From positions 1,674,001 to 1,738,000 of the forward strand of contig NZ_JAJVCN010000002.1 of NCBI RefSeq assembly GCF_021390435.2: a DNA stretch of 64,000 nt, given 5' to 3'. This stretch comes from Kibdelosporangium philippinense. Its GTDB lineage: Bacteria > Actinomycetota > Actinomycetes > Mycobacteriales > Pseudonocardiaceae. This document shows, one piece after another, positions 29,501-37,193 of this stretch (the stretch's first letter is position 1; every line of letters begins with the position of its first letter). The translations under genes and the position numbers were made by a program. Under the pieces are notes generated by a model. That model ran no database searches, was not told where the DNA came from, and saw only the letters and a program-made list of their open reading frames with translations.

Positions 29501-32500
29501 CCCTGTCACCGGCCACGCTGCATGGCGGCGCCGGCCCGACCAATGGGCTTTCGCACGTACCGGGAAATGGGCCCGCGGGTGCGAACGGACTGGCAGGGCT
29601 GGATTCCGACAACGGTCCCGCGGTGTCCTCGGGTCCGCAGGCCACTGCAAACGGCAATCCCAACACCACGGTCAACGGTCCAAGCACTAGCCCTCCGACG
29701 ACGTCGGCCGTAGGTCCGAACCCCGCCAACGTCGCGCAACCGTCCGACGGCCCGGCTACGAATGCCGGCAACAACGGTCCAGCGGTCGCGAGCGCTGGAC
29801 AGAACACAGCCGCAAATCCAGCAGCCAACACTGGCCCCACCGCCACGCCATCGGCGCAGAATCCCGCGTCCCAGAACGCCAACGGCCCGAAGATGGACGA
29901 AGGCGGCCTCCCGGGTCTGGAGACCGCCTTCGTGGGCGGCACCCTGCCCACCATCGAAGTGGACCTCGACTGGGACGACGACGCCGCAACCCTCTACAGC
30001 GGCGAAGACGCGTTCGATGTGGACACCGAGGCCGGTGAGAACCAGAACGCCACGGCGCCGGTGGTGAAGCAGTCTGAGGTGACGCTCCAGCAAGACCCGC
30101 AGCAGGTCACCATCACCCCGGTGCCGAAACAGCAGGACACCGCTAACGACCGGCCGAATTCCGCTGTTGCCGGACCGAACATGGTGCCCGGTGGTCTGAA
30201 CGTCGGCGTCGGTAGTCCGAAGAGCGCGGTTTCCGTCGCTCCGTCGATGGTGTCGGGTGAGTCGGCTTCTGCGGTTGTTGGGTCGGACGGTGCTGGGTCG
30301 GCGACGGTGAATGCTGGACCCGGTGCGGCGATCGTCCCTTCCGGGGCACCGAACCCGGCGAACCTGATCACAAGCGGCCCTGAGCAGGATATGCCCGTAG
30401 TCGATGTTGAAGGGTTGCCTGGTCTGGAAACCGGGTGGGTACGGGATGTTGGCTGGTCTGAGGACAGTGAGACTGTCTACGAGTTCGACATATCCGATCA
30501 GGACACGGCGAGTGTCGAGGACCAGCAGCCTGGTGACTCACCCCTGACGGCGTCGCAATCTTTCTACATCAGTCAGCCGGGGCAGGCCGCGGACGATGTC
30601 GATGAGGACATCAGGACTTTGGTCGATGTTGACGTATCTGAGGCGTTGGATGCGAAGACTGTTCTGAGCGAGCTCGATATCACGCTCACCGACAAGCTTG
30701 GCATACAGGCACTGTTCGGGCCCCATACCGGGACCGAGTTCGACGACGTCCGGCTGATCCAACAAGACGGCTGGATAGCCACGGATGTGGTCAATGACGT
30801 GAACCTGAGGTTGGGCAAGGAGAATTCCGGTTGGCAGGACGGCACGGTCAATGCGGCACAGGTCGACGAGATGTTTCGGTGGTATCTGGCGCAACGCACC
30901 TACCGGCCGAAAACCGCCGCCGAACTCGCCGACCATCTTGCACACATGTTGCTCACCCACGGCAACGTTGGACCCCGACCGCGTGTGCCCGGCGGCATGC
31001 CGGTCAATCGTCAGGAGCTGGACAGGCCCCACCAGCGGGCATCAGCCGGGCCCTCCCGACAGCGCACGCCTGCCAGGTGGGATACGTCGTCCACGACGGC
31101 TCCCGCTGGTCGAGGGCCTATGGATGTTGATGTTGCCGAGGCTGCTGGGTATTCACGTGATGTGGCTGGAGGAGGGCGTGTTGCGGGTTCGTCAGGGGGG
31201 AGTCCTGTGCGTCACGGCGAGCCGGTCGGTGCCGAGCGACCGCGTTATCCGGGCGCATCCGCACAACCGGAGGTCGATCCGCCGGCGCGTGTGACGCAGA
31301 GCGGCCCGCCGGAATTACGCGACAATCAGTCGTGGCCGCGGAAGTTGAGCGCGGCAAGAGAAGAGCACAAACCTCAGATTCTCGAGATGATCGAGAAATT
31401 CCGAGAAGAATACCGCGCAGAAGAAGGAAGAGCCCCGGGGTGGGACGACATTATCTTGGCAATGAGAAACCAGGGAGTAGAAGGGAAAACAGTAGAATTT
31501 AAGGAACACCTCCTGAGAGGGTTGGTGTCGAGGCCGCAGAGCCAGAAGCCCGCAAAAGCTCACCACGCGAGGCCGGAGAGTCAACACCCTGCGAAAATTT
31601 ATCGCAGGGAGCGCGCCGCCACTCTTGCTTCGACCCAGAATGTCCAGGAATACCCACCCGCTCAGTCAGTGTTCCAGGACCCGACGCAAATGTTAATTAA
31701 TCTTCAGGCCGTGCTCAAAGCCCGCGAGATAACCAATGTACCTTCGGAGGTGGTCGACGCCGCCCTAAGTTACGTAAATCGTGTCGCCACCTTGCCAGCA
31801 ACAGATCAGGACAGTCTGCCGCCGGGGAATCCCTTGCATCACGCGGCGGCGATCGTTTTCGGCAGGGGCTGGATCGACAACAGGCTCACCAACCGAGGTT
31901 TCGGGATAGCGACGGAGAAGGAACTCACTCGCACAATACATCAAGTATTGCCGAATTTGTTTGCTCCGGACATGGCTACACCCAAGGGGACCGTTAATGA
32001 CTTCGCAGACCGAATCGCGCACTCCATCGTCGACACCCGATGGAACACGTTGCAACATCAGGCCGGTCTCGCACGTAACACAATAACGAAACAGCCCTCC
32101 GAGGTTCAGACCCACCTGCAGAGACAGGCCGACGAGATCCTCGCCAGGGAACAAACCGCACCACCACAACCCCACCCCGAAATGTCAGTGGACACGCGGC
32201 GGCGACTCGAACTGCATGAATACATGCGCCTGGTCATAGCCGATGAACTGAATCACACGAACAACATCCAATCAGCCACACAACTAGCCCAGTGGCTTGG
32301 CAACCAATTCGGCACCAGGCTCGCGCCACCCCAACTAAACCCCGGCCTCGAAACATATCGTCCTTCAGCACACCAACACGGCCTCGGCAACACCAATCCG
32401 AGACAGCCCGTCCAGATTGTTCTGGAGACGGGAGCACCCCAGCAGAGCGAAGCGAAAGCACCCCGCAAGCAAGCGCGACAGCTAGGGGAATGGGACGCAG

Positions 32501-34359
32501 AACTCGATGCGCACAGGCCCAACATTATAGATCTAACTCGAGATGTCGTGAAGGATTTCCACAACGAATTCAAAACCACGAAAACCCCGAACCTCGGGTA
32601 CGTTTCCACTCAGCTGCGCGAGAAGTATCATGTACGGGGGCGCGAAGAATCCCTTAAAGCGATCGTGCGAGATGTACTCAAAAGCGCCAAAACGCCATAT
32701 CGGCCACGAGGGGGAAAGTCGGGTCTGACCGGGGTTGGACGTGGCGCACAGGAGGTCCGTCCTGGGATTGACATGGAGATGGTGGGGTCGTCGAGTGAGC
32801 TGCGGACTCGCCCGGCGCCGACCGTAGCCCAGCGGGAAATTTTGACTCAGCGGGGATTGGAGGCGGTGGATACGGTCCCTAATGGGGACTGTTTGTTCGA
32901 GGCGGTGTTGGTTTCCAGGCCGGACTATCAGCCCTTGCAACCCGTCGAGCTCAGGCGACGAGTGTCGGATCTGCGGCAGCGGGCCGCCGATTACTTGGCG
33001 GCCAATGAGACGCGCTTGCAGGGTTTCCACGGGAACCCCAACCAGTCCTACGAGGACGCAGTCCGAGCGCTTGGCAAACGCGGCGTATACATGAACGATT
33101 CCGCCGACCTTGTCCCGTACGCGCTGGCTCATATGTTAGGGCTGCGGTTGACAGTGGTGGATGAGAACGGCCGCGACGCGGCCACTTATGGCCCGGAAAA
33201 CGGCGTCCAGGTCACGCTGTTGCGGACACTTGACGCGGGCGGCCATTACCTGGGCGTCCGTGCCATGTCCACGGCAGCCGAAAGGCCTGACGTCCAGATG
33301 GCTGAGGCTGCCCCGGCTGAGCCGCCCCGGATCCACCCCCGGCCCGCGCGCAGCGAGCCCACGGTTCAGCGCGTGGAGCTGGATCAGGGGCGGATCGCGA
33401 CCGACACCGTCTACCCCCACGAACCCACTGACGACGAGGACGAGGTCCGGATCCTGCGGACTGTGACCATACAGCACAAGCTCAGGGTCAGGCCCGAGAT
33501 GGACTACGCCTTCCCCTGGCGTTCCCCGCACGACCCGATGCGCCGGGTGTACGAGCCTTACGCCGCCCCAGACGGGAGCGTGCACCCCGCAGTCCTGGCC
33601 CGTGTCGATCAGATCACCGCGACAATGGCGTCGAGTAAGGCCCTTCTGAAAGGAATCGCCCGTGATCCCGACGACTCCCGGCTGCCGACCACCGCGGTCA
33701 GGGAACTGACGGCGGTGTGGCCACGGCTGGAACAGGCCGTGGCCACCGAGATCAAGCGGTTAACCAGAGGCGAACCACTGCAGTCGCCTGTTCTGCGCCC
33801 CGATCTCCTGACCGAACAGCACGGCCGCCCGCACGAGCGGAAGCTGATCGATCAATGGGGAGTGTTCCTCGTCCAGTGGCCCGCAGCGCCTGCCCAAGAT
33901 CGGCCATCCCTGCTCAACGGACAGATTCTGGGTGTATATATGGGTGCTGTGCTCGATGAACCAGGTGCTCGTGAGACCTGGGAAAAGACCTACGTGAGGT
34001 TCCCCGCCTATGCCATGGATCTCCATCCATCCAACAGTCGCCGCAGCACTATGAGCGCTGAGGGAGCGGCCAACTCTATGCCGTTCGCCAACACTGCTCT
34101 CGCACCTCCTTTCAGGCCGGATGGTACACTCGCATCTAAGGCGGCCTACGATCACGATTCCATTAATGCGCAATATATCGATTTTATTGTTAAAATGCCG
34201 GATAAGTATGGCGGCTACCGCAAGCAGCCTATCGCTGTCGCCGTAGCCCTGGAGAACGCCTTCAATCCCCACTCCAACCCCCACGGCATGATCATGGTCG
34301 ACTATGGCGACGACTACCTTGAGCAATTCAATGAAAAGATTAAACCCGAGCCGGAATGA
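23587..34359 (+). CDS. Giant type VII-like effector/polymorphic toxin B: WXG100-like N-terminus, two caspase-like modules, helical repeats, OTU, SET-like
   Basis: The ATG at 23587 is preferred over the in-frame GTG at 23572 because an AG-rich GAGTGGGA precedes it. Residues below are counted from the GTG. Residues 1-360 form a CpnT/WXG100_2-like N-terminus with long helices, a hydrophobic segment at about 124-165 and the conserved EEAGEEF region, typical of type VII secretion substrates. A Gly/Pro/Ser-rich linker (about 380-620) and acidic repeats follow. Caspase-like modules carry H1322/C1387 and H1651/C1693. One helical repeat lies at about 2595-2650 and another at about 2978-3043. The OTU domain has the NGDC nucleophile C3107 and a HYLG histidine H3225. 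The SET-like end (about 3440-3585) has GVYMG, an FANTA block and VDYGDDY. The same C-terminal order occurs in protein A, so they are paralogues. A secreted, host- or competitor-directed role is inferred. Confidence 0.85.
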   Translation: MSEPSGDQSHFVPDGWQGLPILIAGGPLPPGQIELMREQAVAYRAYAQRVLSAGEGLQRLVDGVGDSVSPEVAEKFRVHMAELSDGRGQALAEIANLQAWKLDEQATNIDSGRYGIYVQVVWTVSELAYIAASIFLWATWPFVFALGQLMVRLVRMGISYKTAAIIAARIAWEGVKRGADNVAVTAMTQGFDDFVKVASKGLGDIPTSGFAVPKLIKQIPPDNWWYTGRRFVDEAAEEAGEEFAQGGIADNLADPGRVDLKNWGTGAGIGAVGGGAGSAAGSAGRKAGLKGSHNKNRVNGMQSGWAGEIAAGGAGMAVGGSPLDIGFGVVNSTFTDPVMHEVETKAREAIHERQKQAGLHGGEVVPPPTLANPDSLVGMGGSGPAGLVGPAGGPSNTSGGGNNQPLGGGASGGGGDGPVGPDGQPVTPPPASPGSGPLAPPAPGGGPVAPSVGPSGGTNGSSGPSAPSGGPSGVVGGPVSGPATLSSGGPGGPGGSSGGSGPVGPAVSSGGLGGTVGAGELSGSSSDPGGSLGGPSAVNGGPGVSGDGPAVNAGSSAVTGASGSGPAGVQSPATAEQTGPVARGPVPTVSHGSSVHSPVSLGTTGSGPEGLPGLEGLSGQDVVRVPAATDHLVSDVDDGDARTLVGDVDDGIATRVVGDNDTATLVDVDTSGDKDQLSVEDKQDGQSDVTAQQLQSSASATPQAATATAESASTPKPETTTGPRPATAPETSTVTTAATQNPGAQLESGIAPKTETPGMVDARPTSDGTPHPQTTAPNIENTPKTETRTETEIAVQDPSATKLDMDRDSGLRPAQESADQVRRESELPRPMVPAGAGVSPESDNRTEVDVAWADDETLYDGSDTDTTFEHDQDTTVPGDKQAGVTVQQAPHQASQQAVTTQAPKQTNTTSDPDDEAETKTLAEVPVSKGVDSKLGLDKLDAVLRDKLGDLLEQRPTTEMVFDVPPIQVFPVMVEYDVNNKTVNNRTEDNATGTGAEPNPQTSPSPEQGPTAAQEYARHYREQFGMVSAPVDPATGSLTDTAQHPATATEFTQDDQDKPRNVGQGDVGPSMGQSPAKSSAGSMSVDDDMSDGRSTDDDMSTDDGPVTGRPAHWPRDVSDVEAWKEEMVRVESYSHALADQIAQAEEIVVAYHGPRRVLVDGDSGMDVYAGVVNMVADQLFMDEGQLNPDRNAVQLAVYLRGAFDHLYARHTTDGSHATPQQEVYPGIDDVEVTDYFTRAQVRARSLIGPDGFVVGLSYGNDPDFMEDTKFASKRDSGFTELRHRMYSGEEVRTLGPGVSLAMPSPGVTGEGTFLVVTHGDNARQAEVSVGPVDGLVDQPGEGSSARTELLVAGDVFARLVMASAEFQSFVDSGRFRSVTLVVCRSAKFTVDGTASAFYQEFNKRYPGIMVHASTGLVRTNIDDSGRRYLEIEEGRWVTYGGTSPGQAPVIHDVLDAMHDWSDKDADLRAYYAAQLPLYSVVDRAVSLSETLVRDFDSSGILNLLPAAEQVRASQGAGNADLVWVAALMQLRHTPGLPELGGVIIAETDPGSGQVVRRAVLPPPVARMLPVSGKSYQSNMGLTIVPVRWGEDIYQGVNHANEVRWFDARQVWHKRINDHVVSFVDNQPGAWEFLRATAAPGERTIDVHGRTDSVRVSVTGESLSVDPVTFAQIMLTLDLLSDGPARLFACDTGFEFVDGFAWAVRSKFPRFEVSAPQGRLGFGDVRAESGVDQPAVRVTGPGTWITVDSSGIRRSKPADAAVGGAVVGVPVQGRWWERPSTQVDQDLSRYHGVNIDMRVTDSTADPTTQIAQPSSLVAISDARRRVVLEEFRRAWIEAPQDSTDHEVHRAVQKAQTWVGRFQVVPESLGSRLREHAEDFSGLTPVDQDVIVVAHHSLMPSDDPHGTERLAWSLSVDKPAPPDGAWRPLTVAERAAYTAVAPGMADYVTRADMFALPVHDTDNWLYTLPRNADGTLSPATLHGGAGPTNGLSHVPGNGPAGANGLAGLDSDNGPAVSSGPQATANGNPNTTVNGPSTSPPTTSAVGPNPANVAQPSDGPATNAGNNGPAVASAGQNTAANPAANTGPTATPSAQNPASQNANGPKMDEGGLPGLETAFVGGTLPTIEVDLDWDDDAATLYSGEDAFDVDTEAGENQNATAPVVKQSEVTLQQDPQQVTITPVPKQQDTANDRPNSAVAGPNMVPGGLNVGVGSPKSAVSVAPSMVSGESASAVVGSDGAGSATVNAGPGAAIVPSGAPNPANLITSGPEQDMPVVDVEGLPGLETGWVRDVGWSEDSETVYEFDISDQDTASVEDQQPGDSPLTASQSFYISQPGQAADDVDEDIRTLVDVDVSEALDAKTVLSELDITLTDKLGIQALFGPHTGTEFDDVRLIQQDGWIATDVVNDVNLRLGKENSGWQDGTVNAAQVDEMFRWYLAQRTYRPKTAAELADHLAHMLLTHGNVGPRPRVPGGMPVNRQELDRPHQRASAGPSRQRTPARWDTSSTTAPAGRGPMDVDVAEAAGYSRDVAGGGRVAGSSGGSPVRHGEPVGAERPRYPGASAQPEVDPPARVTQSGPPELRDNQSWPRKLSAAREEHKPQILEMIEKFREEYRAEEGRAPGWDDIILAMRNQGVEGKTVEFKEHLLRGLVSRPQSQKPAKAHHARPESQHPAKIYRRERAATLASTQNVQEYPPAQSVFQDPTQMLINLQAVLKAREITNVPSEVVDAALSYVNRVATLPATDQDSLPPGNPLHHAAAIVFGRGWIDNRLTNRGFGIATEKELTRTIHQVLPNLFAPDMATPKGTVNDFADRIAHSIVDTRWNTLQHQAGLARNTITKQPSEVQTHLQRQADEILAREQTAPPQPHPEMSVDTRRRLELHEYMRLVIADELNHTNNIQSATQLAQWLGNQFGTRLAPPQLNPGLETYRPSAHQHGLGNTNPRQPVQIVLETGAPQQSEAKAPRKQARQLGEWDAELDAHRPNIIDLTRDVVKDFHNEFKTTKTPNLGYVSTQLREKYHVRGREESLKAIVRDVLKSAKTPYRPRGGKSGLTGVGRGAQEVRPGIDMEMVGSSSELRTRPAPTVAQREILTQRGLEAVDTVPNGDCLFEAVLVSRPDYQPLQPVELRRRVSDLRQRAADYLAANETRLQGFHGNPNQSYEDAVRALGKRGVYMNDSADLVPYALAHMLGLRLTVVDENGRDAATYGPENGVQVTLLRTLDAGGHYLGVRAMSTAAERPDVQMAEAAPAEPPRIHPRPARSEPTVQRVELDQGRIATDTVYPHEPTDDEDEVRILRTVTIQHKLRVRPEMDYAFPWRSPHDPMRRVYEPYAAPDGSVHPAVLARVDQITATMASSKALLKGIARDPDDSRLPTTAVRELTAVWPRLEQAVATEIKRLTRGEPLQSPVLRPDLLTEQHGRPHERKLIDQWGVFLVQWPAAPAQDRPSLLNGQILGVYMGAVLDEPGARETWEKTYVRFPAYAMDLHPSNSRRSTMSAEGAANSMPFANTALAPPFRPDGTLASKAAYDHDSINAQYIDFIVKMPDKYGGYRKQPIAVAVALENAFNPHSNPHGMIMVDYGDDYLEQFNEKIKPEPE
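24740..25450 (+). repeat. Gly/Pro/Ser low-complexity linker in giant protein B
   Basis: About 235 residues are made almost wholly of Gly, Pro, Ser, Val and Ala in GGP, SGG and GPS-like tokens. A second, shorter Asn/Gly/Pro/Ala linker lies at about 29530-29900. Such stretches separate the export domain from effector cargo in polymorphic toxins. Here each linker is followed by an acidic (L)PGLE...D-rich segment. Confidence 0.7.
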
Positions 34360-34368
34360 GGTGATCTT

Positions 34369-34461
34369 ATGAGCGTTATTCACGCTGGTTACCAGCCGAG
34401 TCGATAGACTTTGAGCGACGTGATGATCCGGATGGCATTGGGAAGCTCGGAAAGGCGACCT
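34369..34461 (-). mobile_element. Truncated end of an IS5-type element
   Basis: About 93 bases closely match the first 93 bases of the complete element at 37194-38080. Both begin ATGAGCGTTATTCA and contain GGTTACCAGCCGAGTCGATAG. The similarity stops at the codons for the transposase C-terminus, so only one terminus survives. It starts nine bases after the stop of giant gene B. Confidence 0.75.
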
Positions 34462-34466
34462 CGAAC

Positions 34467-34862
34467 TCACCTCTGCACTTCAGTCAGTACCCCGACACGC
34501 CGAGGAGATGACACCACGCAGGTCGTCCGGTGTCGGTTCGCCGCCGGTGGTCTCGTAGGCATGGTCACCGCGCGGTCGAAGTTCCAGTGGGTGGCTGCTG
34601 GGTCGCGATCCTCACGGCGGGCCAGCTCCTTGAGCTCCAGTGTGGAGACACCTTGTCTGGCACGAAACCCAGCCACGGCGACGTGCACAGGGCCACGGCC
34701 AGACCGAGCCGGTCCGCCGGGGCCTCGACTGCGGCCGGGATCGACGAACGCGACCTCGGCAGGGGCGAGGGGGAAAAACCGGAACAACTCGTCCCGGCCG
34801 ATCTCCGGGAAAGGAGGGTGCCACGATCGGCCACGCCAGCACGGCCCGCCGCGCGGCATCAC
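34467..34862 (-). pseudogene. Tn3-like transposase N-terminal fragment (frameshifted)
   Basis: On the minus strand one frame gives DELFRFFPLAPAEVAFVDPGR. A second frame continues PADRLGLAVALCTSPWLGFVP before the first frame resumes near ELKELARRE. Joined, these resemble the N-terminal (DUF4158) part of Tn3-family transposases, with the RLG(L/F)A..LCT..WLGF block. The catalytic C-terminus is absent. This is a remnant only; the family call rests on a short motif. Confidence 0.4.
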
Positions 34863-35206
34863 CGTTCACCTCTTCGGCGTTCGATTTCGCAAGGTATGTC
34901 TGGACAAGTTGTCGTCGGTCGTCCAGACTTACCCTGCGAACCGCAGATCAGGAAGTTGCCCATCCGCAAGGTTCGAGCGGAACGGGCAGACGCACAATAA
35001 TCTGTGGAGTTCGTAGCTTGTTCCGCAGCGTAGTGGCGCGTCTCTCACCTGGCGTAGTGCCTCGGTTCGCAGCCTGCCGCCGATAGCCGGTTTGGTGGTG
35101 TGGGGCGTTGAGACTTGTGCCCAAGCGCGTGCAGATGTGCGGTGACACGAAGGCATCTACTCCATCGACATGACGCCAGCATCACGAAGCTGTGGCACGG
35201 GCACAT
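34863..35206 (+). other. Intergenic stretch without a recognised gene
   Basis: The frames here are short and show no motif, good start site or clear homology. The stretch lies between the Tn3-like fragment and a strong hairpin and is probably IS/transposon debris. Confidence 0.4.
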
Positions 35207-35245
35207 GACTGTGGCCCGGACGGTTTTGGTGTCCGGGCCACAGTC
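35207..35245 (-). terminator. Strong hairpin, likely terminator of the minus-strand gene at 35270-35584
   Basis: A perfect 15-bp stem (GACTGTGGCCCGGAC with its complement) encloses a 9-nt loop GGTTTTGGT. It lies 24 bases past the stop of the minus-strand gene. No U-tract follows, as is common in actinomycete terminators. Confidence 0.65.
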
Positions 35246-35269
35246 GCGGAGGAGTATTTGATCACCGAC

Positions 35270-35584
35270 CTAGAACAGCTCCGCCTGTCGATCCTCCTCA
35301 TGTACGGAGGCCGCTTGCGTGTCGGTCGAGACCGAAGGACCTGGCGCAGCCACTCCCTCGGGGAGCCTGATTCCACCTGGGTATCCCCGCACGTACTGAC
35401 CGTCGGCAATGGTCCGAGTAGCGCCTTTGTTGAGCACGCCTATGTACGGCGAGCCTATTGCGTCCGTCTCGAACGAGCCCACGATGACGCCTGGACGCCA
35501 GTGGGAACCGTTGAGCCACTCGACCTCCGTCTTGGAGACGAAAGCCTTACGTTCGGCCGGCTTGAAGCGGCGGCGCACAGCCAT
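35270..35584 (-). CDS. Hypothetical protein
   Basis: A 104-residue protein beginning MAVRRRFKPAERKAF. The ATG at 35584 is chosen because AAGGAG lies nine bases upstream; the frame is open further but without a better site. The protein is soluble: a basic N-terminus, a central region with EVEWLNGSHWRPGVIVG and a Pro/Ser-rich acidic tail. No family is recognised. It has its own hairpin terminator downstream and TTGACA about 60 bases upstream of the ATG, so it looks like a stand-alone unit between mobile-element debris. Confidence 0.6.
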   Translation of the reverse strand: MAVRRRFKPAERKAFVSKTEVEWLNGSHWRPGVIVGSFETDAIGSPYIGVLNKGATRTIADGQYVRGYPGGIRLPEGVAAPGPSVSTDTQAASVHEEDRQAELF

Positions 35585-35981
35585 TCTGTTGAACTCCTTG
35601 CTGTGGTTGAGGAAGGAAAAGGGGTATCGATCGTCGGATTGTGTCAATTCCCGACCTACTTCAATAATACCCATGGGGTATAAGAACCGATCTGTTACCG
35701 AGCCGCTGAATGCCCGATCGCCGGCGAAAGCGCCGCAACGCCCCGCTTCCAGGAAATCTGGAATCGGGCTCACGCGGTTTGAGAGGACCCGCCCTACATC
35801 GAGCTACGGTGGGATTGATCGATCAGCGCAGTCAGCACCCATTTCGGGTGGAGTGCGCTGACGTTGGTGAACGATGTGTGAGATTTGTCGTCGATCCGCT
35901 GGGCGTATTCACCGGGTTGTCGACTCTCTACAAACCCTTGCCGGAGCGAATTCTGAACGCGGGATGAATGCGCCAACGCGC
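35585..35981 (+). other. Intergenic stretch between hypothetical gene and IS5-type element
   Basis: No supported gene is seen here. The part nearest 35585 should hold the promoter of the minus-strand hypothetical gene. Plus-strand frames are short with no motif. The right edge (CCGT, 35982-35985) is the target duplication of the next IS. Confidence 0.4.
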
Positions 35982-35985
35982 CCGT

Positions 35986-37004
35986 CACTGAGGTGATCTC
36001 AGCGACTTTCACGCGATCTTGCCGTGTTCGAAATGCGTGAGGACAAGGGCGGCTTTGATGATGTCGCCGATCTTGCTGGGGTTGGCGGTGAGATGCCGCA
36101 GGCTGCGCCAGCGTTCGGTGAGTAGGGCGAAACCACGTTCGCCCAGACACCGTAGGCCACGCAGCAGAGCGTTGCGTGTGCGGGTGTCCACGTCGAGGAC
36201 CTGGCCATCGGCAGGCTGTTTGACCGGGGTGTGCACGCCGATGCCGGCACCGTCGTAGCCGCCATCGGCCAGCGTCGGCAGATCAAGGTGCGAGGCGGCC
36301 CAGTACAGCGCACCCAGCACATGCTCGCGCGCCACGGTCAAGTCATGGAGTGAACCGGGCTCGACATCCGAGACCCACCACGGAAAACCGTCCGGCGCGC
36401 ACAGCGCTTGGATGTTGCCGCCGTGCTCGCGGGCTTTGCCGGAGTACCACAGGTCGATCGGCTCGCCTTTCACGCTCAACGTTTTCTCGCTACAGCGATC
36501 GGCGGAGAAGACCTTTCCATCGAGGATCACGTAGGCCGTGCCCTCATCCTTGGCCCGCTGCAGGGCCTCATGCAGGTCCGGCGCCTGCTCGGCGAGCACG
36601 ATGACGACCTCATCCAAGTAGCGGTAGCCGGTGGCGCGGGAGATGCCGTGATCGCGAGCCAGGGCGGGGACGTCGGTGTTCTGCCGGAACCAGCGCAGGC
36701 CCAGCACCGCGTGGCGAAAGCAGGTCAACGCCCTGCTGTTCTTGCGGGTGCCGCGTCGGCGGCGTTCGGCGTGCAGCAGCCGGCTGAGGTAGAGGGCCAG
36801 TTCACGCGGGACATCGAGCATGGCACGATACGCAATCACGGGGAGCCTTCTGGTCCGGACTTGATCTTCGCAATCCAGTTCTACCAAGGGCTCCCCGCCC
36901 ATCTTTCCCCGGGTCGCACCACTCCCCAGTACATCGACCAGCGCTCGTCCGAGCAGCTTCGCGGCTCAACAAACGAACCAGAATCTTGGTGAGATTACCT
37001 CACT
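35986..37004 (-). mobile_element. Complete IS5-type insertion sequence
   Basis: The inverted repeats are CACTGAGGTGATCTCAGCGAC (left) and a right end whose complement reads CAGTGAGGTAATCTCACC. A 4-bp direct duplication CCGT flanks it at 35982-35985 and 37005-37008. It contains one intact transposase on the minus strand. Confidence 0.85.
36009..36902 (-). CDS. IS5-type (DDE_Tnp_4-like) transposase
   Basis: Intact 297-residue transposase. An N-terminal helical/HTH region (LLHAERRRRGTRKN, then ALARDHGISRATGYRY) precedes the DDE core: Asp in VILDGKVF, Asp in LADGGYDG and Glu in LLTERWRSL. It is the same type as the frameshifted copy at 19538-20360, though clearly diverged. It fills the element bounded by inverted repeats and a CCGT duplication, so it is probably functional. 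Confidence 0.88.
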   Translation of the reverse strand: MGGEPLVELDCEDQVRTRRLPVIAYRAMLDVPRELALYLSRLLHAERRRRGTRKNSRALTCFRHAVLGLRWFRQNTDVPALARDHGISRATGYRYLDEVVIVLAEQAPDLHEALQRAKDEGTAYVILDGKVFSADRCSEKTLSVKGEPIDLWYSGKAREHGGNIQALCAPDGFPWWVSDVEPGSLHDLTVAREHVLGALYWAASHLDLPTLADGGYDGAGIGVHTPVKQPADGQVLDVDTRTRNALLRGLRCLGERGFALLTERWRSLRHLTANPSKIGDIIKAALVLTHFEHGKIA

Positions 37005-37193
37005 GCCGTCAATTACGTGCGCTACCAGTGGATCCGGGTATCGCCGGATGAATCGATGCCGTCCCAATCTGTTGTTCAATCCATGCAGCGCCTTGCGGTA
37101 TGCAAGGCGCATTAGGCGTACCGCCTTTGCATGAGAAGAGCATCGATAGGGATGTCCGGTAGTTAGCTTTCCGCGTGTGGTTTGAGCGAAACG

